A stretch of 64,000 bases of DNA, taken from assembly GCA_020740775.1 (NCBI GenBank), contig JAHEWK010000014.1, positions 186,001 to 250,000 on the forward strand. The letters run 5' to 3'. Under the pieces are notes generated by a model that had not been told where the DNA came from, made no database searches, and saw only the letters and a list, made by a program, of their open reading frames with translations. The translations under genes were made by a program, and so were the position numbers. Positions within the stretch are counted from its first letter, which is position 1. Each line of letters begins with the position of its first letter. This DNA is from Ilyonectria destructans (Eukaryota > Ascomycota > Sordariomycetes > Hypocreales > Nectriaceae). Below, one piece after another: positions 20,503 through 34,300 of the stretch.

Positions 20503-21673
20503 ATGTTGATCAAGGAATCCCACGTCGACGTTCCGACGACAGCCAATGGCAAGGACAGCTCCATGCGTACGTCCTCGATGCTTGCCCCTCATCCACAGAC
20601 TTGATCCGATATATCTCAGTTCTCCTACTTATGACCATGATCAGGCATCTTTCTATTCCATCCTACGATTCCTGGATATCCCAACGCGTATGTCCCCTTC
20701 TTCTCTTTGCCCCCGGATATAAGAAGCTTAACTGATCTTCTTTCAGTCGCTTCCCTGGTGTCTGCCTCTTCAGTGAGATCTACCAAGGTGCGTCAGATAT
20801 ATTCCTACCATCCAATATCCAGTCAATCCAGTAGACCAACTCGCGCTTGCAGTTACTGGCCCTGTTGCCCGTTTCGCCCGCCAGATTGCCGGCCAGGGCT
20901 ACATCGTCGCCGCTCCCTCCTCCTATCACGACTTCACCGGCCCAGAGGCCCTAAAGTACGACGCGGAGGACACCGACCGCGGCAACCAGTATAAGATTGA
21001 CAAGGTAGTTATCATGACATATGTTTGTGCTGGCTTGATCTGATCGCCTATTCTCTTCCAGACCCTCGAGTCCTACGATGCCGACTCCTACGCCACGGTC
21101 GACTGCCTTCTCTCTCTCCCAACTTGCACAGGCCTCATCGGCGCCACTGGCATGTGTCTCGGCGGCCACCTCGCGGTCCGCGCTGCTGTAAGTCTCTTCC
21201 ATCGCTCACATGCATCGTACGTACAGACACTCACACCTCACTTGCAGCTTGACCCCCGCATAACCGCGTGCGTCTCATACTTCGCCACGGACATCCACTC
21301 CCGCACACTCGGCCCTTACACGGCCGCCAACACCTCCTCCACCCCACCCCCGAATAGCAACCACACCCTCGATCTCTTTGCCAACTTCAAGGGCGAGGTA
21401 GCCATGATCTTCGGTATCAAGGACACCCACGTGCCCGACGGTGGCCGTGACCTCATCCGTGCCAAACTCCGCGACGCAGGTGTCGTCACCAGCTTCCACG
21501 AGTTTGCCTGGGCCCAGCACGCCTTCATCAGGGACGAGCTCAGCAAGGGTCGCTACGACCCAGCCATCACCAAGGTCTGCTTCGAGATTCTCCTCGAGCT
21601 CTTCGGTAGGGCCCTAAAGACCGACCTTGGGGCCAAGGACGGCGCCGTGCCCCCGCCTGAGCATATCTGTTAA
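20503..21673 (+). CDS. Dienelactone hydrolase family protein, 283 aa, six exons
   Basis: Exons 20503-20566, 20645-20687, 20747-20787, 20853-21004, 21062-21187 and 21248-21673 sum to 852 nt with every junction in frame. The protein is an alpha/beta hydrolase of the dienelactone hydrolase family. The nucleophile is C132 in GMCLGGH, with D201 in IKDTHVP and H233 in WAQHAF completing the Cys-Asp-His triad. Dienelactone hydrolases open the lactone in catechol degradation, but many fungal members act on unknown esters or lactones, so the substrate is not assigned. Length is typical (240-290). There is no signal peptide, so it is probably cytosolic. Five introns within about 750 bp make it the most intron-dense gene here. 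It converges on the MscS channel gene. Confidence 0.9.
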
Positions 21674-22057
21674 CATGTCACGACGCTCCACATGATTTGT
21701 TCACATTGGGTCCAGTTATGTGGCCATGACCTTGACAAATAATAATGGATATTCTAATATATCTTAACTTCGTGAGAATGTGTGAGATGCTCAGTAGCAA
21801 TCCCGGGCCTGAAAAAAGCCCTTTTCGTCAACCCAAATACATCCATCCGCCCATTTCTTCTTGAGCAGATTACCTATTCATTCTATCGCAAAATAGAAAG
21901 CCTCTATCTCCCCACTAATGTTCCCATGTACACCAAAATGACAAGTCGCAATCAAAAGCTCTGGGGGTGGTCTCCCCGTGTCGCTACCATCGTGCCTCTA
22001 CACACCGCCTCTTCCTCGTCAGCTCCAGGACCACTAGCGCTGGCCAGCTGGCGACTG
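21674..22057. other. Convergent spacer hydrolase / MscS channel
   Basis: 384 bp of 3' flanks. The AT-rich part (about 21690-21780) suits polyadenylation of the + strand gene. I see no gene in it. Confidence 0.5.
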
Positions 22058-24859
22058 TTATTTGGATGGTCCCTTCCGCTGCGAAGGAGTGCCCTGCAGA
22101 GGGTTTTGCACGTTGGTCTGCACATGGCCGCTGGAGCCGGTTGCACCGTAGGGCTGGTACCCACTACCGCCAGAGGAGCCTGCAGAGAGATTGGAGTGAT
22201 AGGGAGTCACACCCAGGCCCGTACCCGTCTCAGTGTCTTCTTCGAAGGGGCTACGCATGGGGCTCCTAGGGCTTGGGTGCCTCACGGAAATGCTAGGCCT
22301 AGGCGGCGTCTCCAAGGACAAAGCAGGCAAGGTCTCACCAGCCTTGCGACGACCGCGAGTGCTGTCCCGCTTGAGATCGTGACGCAGATTCTCGATGTCC
22401 TTAGTACGGCCGTGATCGTGGTGCTCGTCCGAGCCGAGGGTCTGGTCGTCTCGAGTATCCCAGGAGCCAAGCTCAGGCACAACGGGACGAGTGCTAAGCT
22501 CGTTGATGGCCTGCTTCTCGCTCTCCTCGCTCTCCTCCTTCTTATGGGTTGGAACCAAGCGGGCGTTTTCCTTGTCCTTGGCGGCATCATCACGGCTCTT
22601 GCTAGCAAATTCATCGCTAACCGTAACCGCGTACGTGGGGTTTGTCGGGCCACCCAGAGCCTCGCCGCCACCACCAGGACCAAAGATGGGAACCTTCTTC
22701 AGGGCCAGGGCCAATGCACACATGAACTTGGACCGGCGGTTGGCTCGGACACCAGCGTTGTGCCAGTTGGACTTGTGCTTGATGTCCACCTTAAGGAGCA
22801 GCTTATCCAGGTCGCCCACACTGCCAACATCAATGTTCAACTCCGGCTGGAAGTCACGCGAGTTTTCAGGAGCCCGGACAAACTTCTCCATTTCCACTCG
22901 AAGGAGTTCGACGTCTTCGAAAGACGTGTCGAAAGAGACGTTGACTTCGATGGTCTCGCTCATAGACTTGCTGCGAGAGATGTTCTCAATCCACAAGTTG
23001 TTTAGAACGATGTTGGGGATCTATAAATAGTCAGTACTTGCTCTCCGGGCAGTGCAATAGGGAATTAAATACGAACCTGGACAACCTGGTTGTTGCCGCG
23101 GTGGAAAACGGTATAGAGAAGGGAGATCTTGTTAACAACCATGGTGGTAGCGGTGATCTCAACTCGGTCGCCGACATCATAGGGATGCTTGACGAACAAG
23201 AAGATGCATGAACCCAAGAACTCCTGGCAGGTAACGGCAAAAACAAACGAAAGCGAGAGAAGGGTGGTTCCAGCAGCAGTCAGAGTCGTGACGAGAGTGC
23301 TCTTGAAGAAGATGACTGGAAGAACCGTTAGTATGGTCAACGGGCATCACAGAGGGCGACTTACGGAAAATGAAGATGACAAGCAGGAAGACGAAGAACA
23401 AGATGACCTTATCAAAGACTCGCAGAGCTTGACCAATGTCTTTCATGCCTTCGCCAATTGCCTTTCGCTCAGTTCCCATCTCAACAATTTTAAGGACCAT
23501 TTCGTCAAGACTAATATCGCCGTTCTCATCGTTGTCAATGGCGTAGAAAGCTTCTTCGGCCTCGTCTTTGTAGGCAGGCCCGAGCACTTCTTGGAAGTCG
23601 TCGACGACAAGCGAGTTATGGTTCTCCACGACGAAGGACATCCAGATACGACGGGCCAACGCCTCAGATGACTTCTTTTTCTCCAAAGCCTCAAGAACAA
23701 TTGAGTGAGCAGAGTTGGGGTTGAAAACCTCCTTGCCGGCGATTTCGGACGCAATATTGCCAAACACGGACGTGACTTTGTCTCCAATGCGACCGACGTC
23801 TCCAATGATCTTCATGGGTGTAGCAGATCCCGCCCGCTTGTGACCACCCTTCTTGTTCTTGCCTCGAAGCATTATCTCGATGCTATCATTGATGATGTAG
23901 TCCTCGTCGGCGAATTCCGGGCAGTACATAGGGAACAGGGTGCGAGAGGCATCATATAGCAGTCCAAGTAGATGGATTTCTCGCTTCGAGGCCTTGATTC
24001 GGTTGGCAAATGACCGCTGATGGTACGAGATACCAATGAGCTGAACAATTGCCTTTTCACCGAGGAAGACAGCTGACGAGACGAACAAGGCTCCGAGGAC
24101 GCGGCTCATGTTCTGACACCAAACAATGGCATCGACTGATTCGGACTTGCCATCAACCTTGATGGTAGTCGCGTCCTTGTAGTCTTTGAAGAGTCCCTGG
24201 AAAGTCACGTAGGATGCCAAAGCCCAGAAGAAGAAGGAAAAGGGGAGAATGAGGTTGCTGAGAACGGTTGCGTACTTGCGAGTACCCATGCTGACGACAC
24301 CGCAGAAGAACATGAAGGCGCCAGGGAGAAACCAAGCCACAACCTTTGCGACCCAGAGTGAGAGCCACATGATTTGGACCCAGAGGAAGACATCGAATAG
24401 TGAAGGTCCATGGCCTTTCTTAGCGCCCACTTTGGGGTCTTCCTTTTTATCCATGACGGCAAGGACGATGATCGGAATGGCGAGGAGAAGACTGACGGGG
24501 ACAACGTAGACGAGATATCGTGTAACGACTGAGAAGCCAATGATCTTGTTGTACAGCCTGCCCATGGCGTTCAGAGAAGCCTCATCGCCTGTGTTGGCGC
24601 GGGAAAGACCTTCATCATCCAGCTTCCGCCGACGGCCTCGGTGGCCACCATGGCCACTCTTCTCGTTTTCATGACGAGACTCGGAGTCGAATGTGTTGGA
24701 ATTTCTAGGGGCAGCCTTGCGGTGGCCGGTGTTGGAAGACTTGATAGAGGCATTGCTCTTCACCGTGGTGAGCTGGATGCCGTCGGCCATGTCGCGAGAG
24801 CCGCCAAGGGGTATGAAGCCGGAGTTGCGAGGAGACAGGGAGGCGTGGCGGTTAACCAT
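22058..24859 (-). CDS. MscS-family mechanosensitive channel with EF-hand, 898 aa, three exons
   Basis: Exons 24859-23365, 23315-23077 and 23020-22058 sum to 2697 nt. A basic, disordered N-terminus of about 120 residues precedes several hydrophobic segments (for example YLVYVVPVSLLLAIPIIVLA). A canonical 12-residue EF-hand loop follows (DNDENGDISLDE, residues 442-453). The MscS pore and beta-domain region comes next (GTTLLSLSFVFAVT, then KHPYDVGDRVEI and IPNIVLNNLWI). The C-terminal 200 residues are disordered. This matches fungal ER-located MscS homologues such as S. pombe Msy1/Msy2, which use calcium binding to tune responses to hypo-osmotic shock. Calcium regulation and ER location are inferred from the family. 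Confidence 0.93.
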
Positions 24860-27800
24860 TGTGGTTATATGTTTGTCTAGACTCCACCAGGGGGTCAGAC
24901 AGACGGTGCGGGTGAGGGGGGAGGGACGGAGCGCAGGTGTCGGAGCGCAGCGTATCGGATCGCGGAGATCTGCGTGGTGAAGAACGTGGTTGTAGGTGAG
25001 ACTCGGGGGGATTGACGTCTATGGCCAAATCAAGGGAGAAGGCGAAACGCGTAACGTCAAAGAGACGGGACCAGGTTAAGAAAGGAAACGACGAGGGGAT
25101 GTCAAATCCACTCTCGGAGGGTGACGACAGCTGTGCTGTCAAGTGGGAGTTTGTGCTGGATGCTCGCTCCAGGCGTGTGTGGGATCCCAAACCCAATGCG
25201 TGACAGATTCAGATGCAGAGGAAATCAGGACAATGCGATAGATGAATGCTGAATGACGATGTCAGGATCTCTTCTTCCCCGTTTGATCGAACAAAGAACG
25301 AGGGTGAGTTTGATGCAGTGCTTTGGGCAATGACACAAAGCAGAGGAAACGAGAGAGTCCCAAGACGAGGGAAAGACGAGAGAGGGGAAGAACACCGATC
25401 GAGGTGGGAGGGAGTGAAGCGGTTTTAGGACCGGAACGAGGGTACTGGTGGAGAATAAGAACAGAGCGAAGAAACAAATAGCAAACGCGTCGACAAAGGT
25501 TTTCAGGGAATGTTGAACGAGGTGGAGGTGGACAAGGCGAGTTGAGGTTGGTACCCCCGGCTGGATGCGCCAACCCGCCTTGGCCAACAGCGTGTGAAAG
25601 GGGGCGATTCAGGTACGTACCGGCGCCGTCTCGCAGCCAAGCGGGTCCAGCGTGGAGAAGGGGAAGGCCCTGAAGCGCTGATTCACCTCCACTGTGCAGG
25701 TTTTCCCACAGGGCATCCACTCAGTGCCGACCGCTGCATTTCAGCCAGCCAGTGCGATCCTCTGCCCATGCCAGGGGCCCAGCCCCGAGCTGAACAGGAT
25801 CCGCGACAGGGCCTTGCAGGGTGGCGTCCGCCGGGCCAGAGCCTTGCAGCAGCCCGCCAGGGGGAGGCGCCGCCCCCGACGCCGCTTGACAGCCACTGAC
25901 AGCGCCGGATGGGCTCCCGAACGCACTCCCAAACCCGGCCGCGCCCCTGGCGGCAGCACCATCACTTGTTTCACGCCGCCCGATCGGGAGCGAGACTTGG
26001 GGTGCGTGGCCAGCGGCCGTTCCTGGTGGGCGGATGGAGCGGCCAGCCATCTGCCGATTGTCCTCGCTGGTGGACAGAGATGGGGAGCCCCTGCGTGATC
26101 CCTTTTACGCAGTGGGATCCTTGGGACTGGGCGAAGGAATGGCTCGGGATTGCATTGATATTGGCTTCGCTCTGTCATCACGGGCATGGCCTGGGCGCGG
26201 CCGGGCATGGTGCTGTGCAGTACAGTAATGAGATGGAAATGAAATCCAACATGATGGACACACACCGTACAACACAGTGAGTGCAACACAGTACCGCTCT
26301 CGTCCCCCCTTGCTCGCTCACACGGCCATGCGAATAACAAAGGACGCCAAAAGCGAAAAAGGAAACAGAAAAACGGATCTCACAACACGAGAGATCCAAG
26401 GACCCATCCCGGCTGTACATCGCTACGTACCGGAGGTAATCCCCGTCCCACACACACAAACACACGCAGGCGAGAAAAGATACGGAAGCGATCGCCTCAC
26501 GCCGGCCAAGTATGATGAATCTCCATATTTTCGGCCCATCAAAACCCACCACGAATGCCAGCTCCTCCCATCATGGAAAGGATGAACATGACCCGATCGC
26601 GAAGGGGGTCGACCCCAATGTCCCCATCGAATTTGGTTGCTGTCTTGCACATGCATCTGCTGCCAAGCGAGCTCCTCCACATGTCTGTCTCTGGGATGGG
26701 AGGGGAGAGTTCAAACCCCCCTGCTCCGTGCTGTGCTACGAATGCCGTGCTTTTGACCTCTTTCGCGTCCTGTCATTCATGATAGTTTCTTTCAACATAG
26801 TACATACATATGCACACTGGGAACCTGGAAGTCAACAAATCGGCCGTTGAGTTGACTTTTTCGAGACAAGCCTCGGCTGTTTGGACTTGGCTTCCTTTCT
26901 TCTTAGCTCACCCGCTACACACCCTCCTGCACCCACACACATGTGCTCTTTGAAGCTCAACCGTTTCCGCTCGTAAAGAACTTCTCCCACAGGATAAAAT
27001 GTCATCTCTAGCGTTGACGCCACCACTCTGCGGGTACAGTGGGATGCACAAAGTCATGATCCAAAACATTGTACTAGGCTACGCATCGTTAATCTGCATT
27101 AGGGTATAATATATATTGCCATCTTAAGGGTTAGGGTTAGGTTGAGCATAAAGACCTTTAAGCTGGACCCTAAAGTATATAAGAAGACCCTAATATGTAT
27201 AAAATAATAAATACATTTTTTTTATTTATGTATTTTTTTTATTAAATATTACTATTAATATAATTTTATTGTACTATTTAAATAGTATCCAGAGTAAAGC
27301 GGCAAAGTGTACTAGCTATTTTAAGTAAGCGAACTATACCGCATATTGTTTGGATCAGGACTTTATGCTTCCCACTGAATGTACTACGTATGTGTGCCGC
27401 GCAACTGCCAAGCCCCCGTTCGTCTCTTTTTTAACGCCATGCCGGCGTCGCGATTCTGAGACGGCGAGGGCCTCCGTGTCCATTATGACGACGTTGCTCG
27501 AAAACATTTCCAGCAACTTCTCCGGTGTCGACGCGGTGCCCCCCGCCGTTTGATGCTGTGCTGCTGACTTCCGCATGTCCGTAAGAGCAATTCCGAATCA
27601 GGACCCTCTCTTTCTGCAAAAGAGCTACTCCCTCCGGGACACTCACATTCTTTTCTCGTCTCAACTTGCCACTGGCGGCGGGCCGGTACACGCCATGCGA
27701 CGCCCCTGCAGCTGAATGGCGGCCCGTTAAAATCATCCGCTTCCTCCAAAGGTGGGAATCGTGTCAGATGAAATGTCTTGCTCACTAGCAAACGCAAGGA

Positions 27801-29169
27801 TTGCACGCTTGCAGCCTCCCCCTTTCATGAATGTTGCACCGTAGCCGTAGGATTGGCAATGTAGCACTGCTAGGGCAGATCAGCCAGATGGTGAGGAACA
27901 CGGCTGACGGCTTGGAGCCAAGAGCCAAGACCGAGCTCCCAATCTGCCCTACAAATTACAGGCCCACGAATCAAGCGTCTCTGTCCCTTGTGAGACCATG
28001 AAACGCTCCAGGGACCTCTGACCACCGTGCGTTCGCCTGGGAGCGTGTGCGTGGACAATGGGCCGGGTCTGACTGGCCCCAGAAACCACCCCGACAGACA
28101 CAGAGGATGAACCCCGAAGCTTGGGGCGGTAGTTGATCACCGAGGATGACACCCGAGGGTTTGGCACTCCACGATGGATCCTTGAGCTCTGATGGTCAGG
28201 GTCTCTCGTCTGGTCTTCCAAGAGCGTCTCTTCCCGACAAGTCAACCTCACTCCCACTCACTTCCAATACTGGAATCATCTTCTCTCGCTCTCTCTAGTA
28301 CTGTGCCATGTAGTCCTGTATTACTCTAATGGTGGGTCTCTCATGTGCGATGGAGTCATCTCTTGCTCCTTCTCTCCGTCCCCACGCACATCTCTCCCAC
28401 TTCCGCCATCGCGCTGACGTGCCGATCTACAACCTCTTTAATCAGTCCTGGCCGATCTGATGTTCTCCGCTACTATCCGTCCCGTCCGGGGAGGTGTGCA
28501 TTCGATACCAGGTGATCGATCGTCGCCGAGGTCAGTCGCGTAGCGATCATTTTGTGTCGCCAACACATATGAGCTACTGCACGTACGTAGGCGCGCGCAT
28601 AACCGATGTTCGTGACCCCGGAGATCCCTTCTGCTCTAGGGTAGCCACAGGAATCCTCAAAGCGGCAATCATCACCATTCCGTCCTTCGTATTACCTCGT
28701 AGAAACGGTAAAGTTACATCGTCATCGATCTATTTTCTAGCTTCGAGTATATGTGGACCTGTCGCTAAGAGGGCTCCATCTACTCTCCTCCTTGACCTCC
28801 AACTTATCATCAGCTCGATGCTAACCAGTTCACGAGAACGGGTCGCCCCACACCTACGACGTCACTTATTAGACACTCCCAGACCGCCAAAGACATCATT
28901 ACATCCACATTCTTTTAAATCAACATGTATTCAACAGGAATCTATTCGTACACGGGAAGTCGGAATCCCGCATGGTGTAAACTCATCCTCGCGACGTCAC
29001 ACATCAATGGCATCTATAGTAGTTGCCCCAACAGCCCCAAGAAAAAACTTCATCTTTTCTAGTCAGATCATTCATCCTGCTCTCTCATTTCAACCCGGGG
29101 TATCATAGGTAAGAACCAGTTCCAAAACAAAAATCAATCGTCCGCATACATCAAGTGGCAAAACAACGC
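24860..29169. other. 4.3-kb gene-poor interval
   Basis: No gene could be supported on either strand. The first several hundred bases serve as the MscS upstream region. 25550-26100 is GC-rich. 27085-27345 is an AT-rich island with short telomere-like repeats (listed separately). 28250-29100 has CT-rich patches and only frames without a credible start or codon pattern. Confidence 0.55.
27085..27345. repeat. AT-rich island with interstitial telomere-like TTAGGG repeats
   Basis: TTAAGGGTTAGGGTTAGG at 27124-27142 gives about two and a half copies of the fungal telomere unit. It is flanked by further degenerate copies (ATTAGGG near 27100, ACCCTAA at about 27168 and 27187). From 27195 to 27300 the sequence is almost only A and T, in sharp contrast to its surroundings. 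Confidence 0.7.
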
Positions 29170-31387
29170 TCATGTACTGCGAGCTGCCCGATCCGGGGCT
29201 TCAACTCCCGAAGATATCCCTATCATATCCTTCAGCTCAACCTTGACCTTGTCGTTCTCGTACCCAACATCGCTGCTGCGGTTGTCGTCGGGTTCCGCCA
29301 TGTCGAGTTGATACAGAGGTTCTAGAGTTGCGTCCCGCTGGAGGAGGACCCATCTCTTGATCCACCAAGGTAACGCCTTGGTAACCTGGTATTTCATAAA
29401 CACGCGTGTCGGTACAGCAAAAATGTAATCCAACTCTTCCAGAGTGCGTTGCTTCGTTTCGGGCAGCCACAGAAAGATCATGACTAGTGCCACGAGATTG
29501 AAGCCCGAGTAGAGAATAAAGGATCCGAGTACACCAAGCCTGGCCAGCATAAGAGGGAACGTAATCGAGAGTACTGCAGCCCAAAACAGGCAAGTAGCCA
29601 CGGCCCAAGCCATACCGACCTCACGATGAGATAGAGGGAAGACCTCAGCCGAGTAGGTGAATGGCACGGGGCCCTCTCCAGGTGAATAGAAGGCCGCGAA
29701 TAGGTAAACAAACATGGCCACCAGGCCCAAGTGAGCACCTCCGGTGCCGGGTATCAGAGTACATAGCCCGGCGGCTAGCAGTGTCCAAGCCATCTGAGGG
29801 AACGTAAATAGGAGTAGAGATCGCCGACCAAACGTGTCAATGGTCCAAATCGCCGGCCAAGCAAAGACAAAATTGACTAGTCCAAAGCCCAAGGATGCGA
29901 GTAGAGCTTGGTGGGAGCTGGCACCGGAGTCGACGAAAACGGTTGAGGAGTAGAAGGCGATGATGTTGATTCCACACATCTGTTGCGCAATCATGACGAC
30001 GAACGAGGCGAGAGTGGCGCGGCGGACTCGGGGGATGGTAAATAGCTCGATAAACCGATTTAGGTAGCTGCTTTTGCCTATAGACTGAATGAACTCGTAT
30101 TCAACTTCGAGCTGAGCGTGGATGTAGTAGAGATCACGGGCCGCCTGGACGGGGTTGTTGCGTAGGCGTAGCAGCGACTTCATGGCGTCACTGTATCGAT
30201 TTTTCTTCATGTACCAACGGGGCGACTCGGGGCACCAATATATGAGGATGACAAGAGGCACCGCAGGGATAAAAGCCGATCCCAGCTGATATCTCCAAGC
30301 CTCGTGCCCGATTTTGGTGACGGCAACGTTTGCGACGGTGCCTAAGAATATCCCGAAAGCAGTCCACAGCTGCCAACTCATTACGAGAGCTCCTCGAATG
30401 GGAGCCGGTGAGTTTTCTGCAGCGAAGATCGGAACTATGGCAGGCAAATGTCAGTTCTTGTTTCTTTTAGGAGGTTGCAGGGTTGGAAGATGTGAAGATA
30501 AATGGCCAGTTACCGGTTGATGCTTTCGTCCCCATTCCGACTCCAAGTAGTAGCCGACACATGAGAAGCTGCATCCACGTGTCGCAGAAGGCGCTACCAA
30601 TGACGGGCCAGAGGCAGAAGTTGGCAGAGAAGAAAATAGTACCGCGGCGGCCGAAGCGAGAGTTGAGAGGGTCAGACAACCAGCAGCCGAAGAAAGCAGT
30701 ACCGATGTATGGGGCAGCGTTGACGAGGCCGACGAGAAGTTTGTCGTGAATGGTGTCGCGGTCAATGCCGTAGGCATGTGGAAAATCGAGGTTGGCGCCG
30801 TTGGAGCCCGTCTGATCCCATCCCTGGACAGCAGCTCCAATAGAGCAGGTGGCGATGGTTAGGTAGAGCACGTTGGGGACACGCCATTTGTGGAGGACCT
30901 CATCGCGAAGAGATTCAATCTCGATCTCGTCAAGGGCCTCTTCGCCGGTGATGTCCTCGTAGCCAGTGGGGTCCTGGGCTACGAGGGCGCCCTTTCGAAT
31001 GACGGGGCGGTATTCGTCCAGTCCTTTTTCGCGGCAGAACTCGTCGACTTGGGCCATGAGTCTTCCGCGGGGTATACCCAGCAGAGGATTCTTGATCCTT
31101 GATGCGTGTCAGCGTCGATATACGCAAACAGAAACCGCGATGAAATTGAGATGCCGGCCGGGAGTACTTACTTGGCGTCGACATTGGCATTGAGGTTGAC
31201 ATATGCTTCTGAAGTACGGCGGGCATGTTCAACAGGGTAGCTGTATGGGTGATTGGAGGCCCTGGAAAGAGAGGTACGGTTAGCATGACGACGATGACAC
31301 TTGTTGGGCGCACTGCGCAGGCTAAGGATGAGGCTGGTCAACATACGTCTCGACCTCCTCATGGCTGTGGTGAGAGTTGGAGGTCAT
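29170..31387 (-). CDS. MFS sugar transporter, 659 aa, four exons
   Basis: Exons 31387-31347, 31261-31172, 31097-30514 and 30434-29170 sum to 1980 nt. Sugar-porter signatures appear in order: [15 protein letters not shown] in the first helix, [10 protein letters not shown] after helix 2, [10 protein letters not shown] before the central loop, [14 protein letters not shown] in helix 7, DTFGRRS, a [20 protein letters not shown] block and [12 protein letters not shown] at the end of helix 12. A cytosolic N-terminal extension of about 120 residues ([16 protein letters not shown]) is typical of one group of fungal porters that includes lactose- and quinate-permease-like proteins. The plasma membrane is the likely site. 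The substrate cannot be read from sequence. The gene stands alone, with 4.3 kb and 3.6 kb of gene-poor DNA on either side. Confidence 0.93.
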
Positions 31388-34300
31388 GGCGGCGATCGGG
31401 GGGTAGGTCCGAGGGGAAGAAGCCGGGAAAGGCGGAGGGGCTTGGCCCAAGAACCACGTTGGCCGCGACCCAGAGTAGGTGACGATGACTATGGGGCTGC
31501 TGGCGTTGTTTTTTTCTTGCTATAATATGATATGAACATCAACCGTCTGGGCGGCAGTCGAGCCGTTGGAGGACCCCGTCGTCGTGGATGAGCGCGGAGG
31601 TGGGGAATTAAGCTGGGAGAAGCGGATGGTTGTCAGAGGCGCTCGCGAAACGCGGAGGGCAGGCGTAAGCGGGAGCCGCAGCGTAAAACAACACCATGCA
31701 CTTAAGAAGCGAGTACTATGGCAGACGGTACGAATTGCTGAAAATGGTGGGAAATATCCAGACGAGAATGGAGTGGTATCGTCGATTATTGTCGTCGCTG
31801 GGTGGGAGATTGGCGTGTTGTCGCAACGGAAGCAATTTTGTGGTAGTGGCGAAGGTCGAGGTTAAAGTGGGAGCCGCGGTGGAAGTCGCATTCGAAGTTG
31901 AGGTCGAGGCTGACAGCGGGGACAGACGCTAGAGCCATCTGGCAGCACCTCCCCTAAGCCATGGAAAGCGTGAAAAATCCTGACCCGGGATGTGTTCGGG
32001 GGGTATTTGTACTATTAATTAGGTGTTTAGGTGGTGGCTGTGGCACGGCAGCTGTGCGGGTATGCGCGCAGGGCATGGGGGAGGGAGGGATGGGAAAGGA
32101 AGGAAGGAAGGATGGATGGGAGGATGGATGGACGAGGTGGATGGGATGGAGTGGATTGACAGGAAACAGACGCAAGTTGGCGAATCCGGAGTAGAAAAGC
32201 CTCCAAAAGCACAAAATGCTCACTCTCCCCGCCCATTGGGAAAGTCTGGGGCAGCAGCCGGCTTTCTTTCTCGCAGTGTTCCGTACTCCGTACTTCGTAC
32301 CGTCTCCTCATGTACCCCAGCGACCCCATGGGATCCTCGTCCACAAGCGCGGCGCCATCGCCCATCTCCGCTTAGACTCCGCATGCGACCAACCCTGGTT
32401 CGCTCATCAAGCAGGCTTGTGCTGCTGATGGCTCTGTGAGGCCGGCCACCTTGCCGCATCACCGGGACCACTGCTCCATCACTCGACTTGCCAAGTTTTG
32501 CAACAGGATCCGCGACTGGGTCTAGGAAGCCCAAATGAAGGAATTGACAGCACTGTCCTTGCGGATGGATCGATCCTGGGCACTTTCCTCCCGAGATCGA
32601 TCGAGGGCTCCATCGTCTCAACACTCGTAATCACGGCATCTGTCTCTGCCCCAAGCCTTTGTCTTTCATATGTCTTTGCTTGTTCCCCAGCCGAGACTCC
32701 CACAAAGACTCTGAACTCGCAGCTCGCACCGGCTGATCATCCGCTCTTCAACGTCGCGACTGTCCAACAGCCTTCGTCCAACGACCCACCATAAGCCCAA
32801 CTGTAGTGGGCATCGGAAACTCTACGTATTTCGTATCCGGCCACAGTTCGAAGTAAATCTTCCTGATCGACCCCGCCACCGATGCCGCCACATTACAACT
32901 GACCCCACGACTCATTCATCATCCTCGCAGACACCATCCGAGGCTTCGCTGGTTGTGCTTATGTTTAAGGTAATTTCTGTGACGGGGGCTGTCCAACACA
33001 ATGTCCTTGAATGCTGGCAGCCAAGTCTCGGGACTGGGCCAATCAGGCCGCCAGGCCACCCATCATCCAAGCCGTCTCGCACCAGGGGGACGGGCTAGAA
33101 CTCTTGCAAAGGGCACCCCTTGTTCCCGAGCGCCACCAAGCTGTTGGCCTGGCTTATTGTCTTGGGATGGCGAGATAATGTTCTCAGTCAGTGTTCGTCC
33201 GTGTCAGTGCCCGTTGGAAAGCCGTTGCCAGTAAAATTAAACATTGCAACTAATGGCCTAGACCCCTCAATTTCCAGAAGCCGACTGCTTCGGGGCAGTG
33301 CCGATCTGCAGGCGCCATCCCACACCATGGATCCTTCGGTTCCTTTGGACTCCTCTCCAACGTCACTCAGAAGCAAATCTGGATGGCTCTTCAGAATCGG
33401 GAAAGTCGTGTGTGAGAGAGAGGTGTGGCTTGTTTCCTCCTACATCATCGCCACGGCTGGTGACCAACCTGTCGTCACTCGTCAGCCGTCATACCTCTGG
33501 GTGTGACTCTGGTTGAGATGCTGGTAAGCCTGGGTGGCGCACACCGCACTCGCAGCACTGCACCATCCAGCGGATATCGGAACAAGCGGTCTTGGCCTTG
33601 AGCCAGGGCAGACCTTTTCGTCCATCTGAAGCCGGCCGAACTGGATCGAGGTATTTGACCACACAGTGTTTCCAGGTTCGCTTGTGCTTCACCATCCGCA
33701 GTATCGTCAAGTTAAAACAGGTAGAAAAGTTGGCCCGTGCGATACCCTCAGAGACTGGCGTCAATGGCGGACGCCCGAGAAGCGTCTTGGCACAGGCAAC
33801 AGTATTCTTTTCGTGCTGAGTGGACGCCTCCACGATGTACTTCTCCACAACGGGCGACACTCCCCAGACTCCCCCAATTCTCCAGACTCTAACATCCAAC
33901 CACAAACCCGTCCCCCGCAACCAAAGTGTTCGGTAGAGCTCCAGCCCCATTAATACTCGACTGGTATCATACGGGGTCGCCGATGACAGCTAACTGGTCT
34001 GTAATAGGCTCAGGTTGAGACCCAATGTTGGCAGGTGGTGCTTCTCGAAGGATTCCGGGTGCCTGGGTGCAAGTGGGCGCTGGGCTTGCAACGCGGGCAC
34101 CGTTAGTACAGTGATCACGACTTCTCGCATGCAAAGCGCATGCGTCCTTCAACATATGTCAATCGTGCTAGTCTGCTCGAGGGTGGTTCGGCATAATGAT
34201 GGACTCGTCCCGGGACCGGCTCGAGAAGTGGTGTGTTGGCGGTACAGGGGTCGCTTAGGCGGTCATCTGGACCGTTGAGCACAATTCGGATCCGGCCACA

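Noticed and set aside
28494..29108. 204-aa + strand open frame
   Set aside because: It begins at GTG, has no family resemblance or splice support, and its composition looks like translated non-coding DNA.
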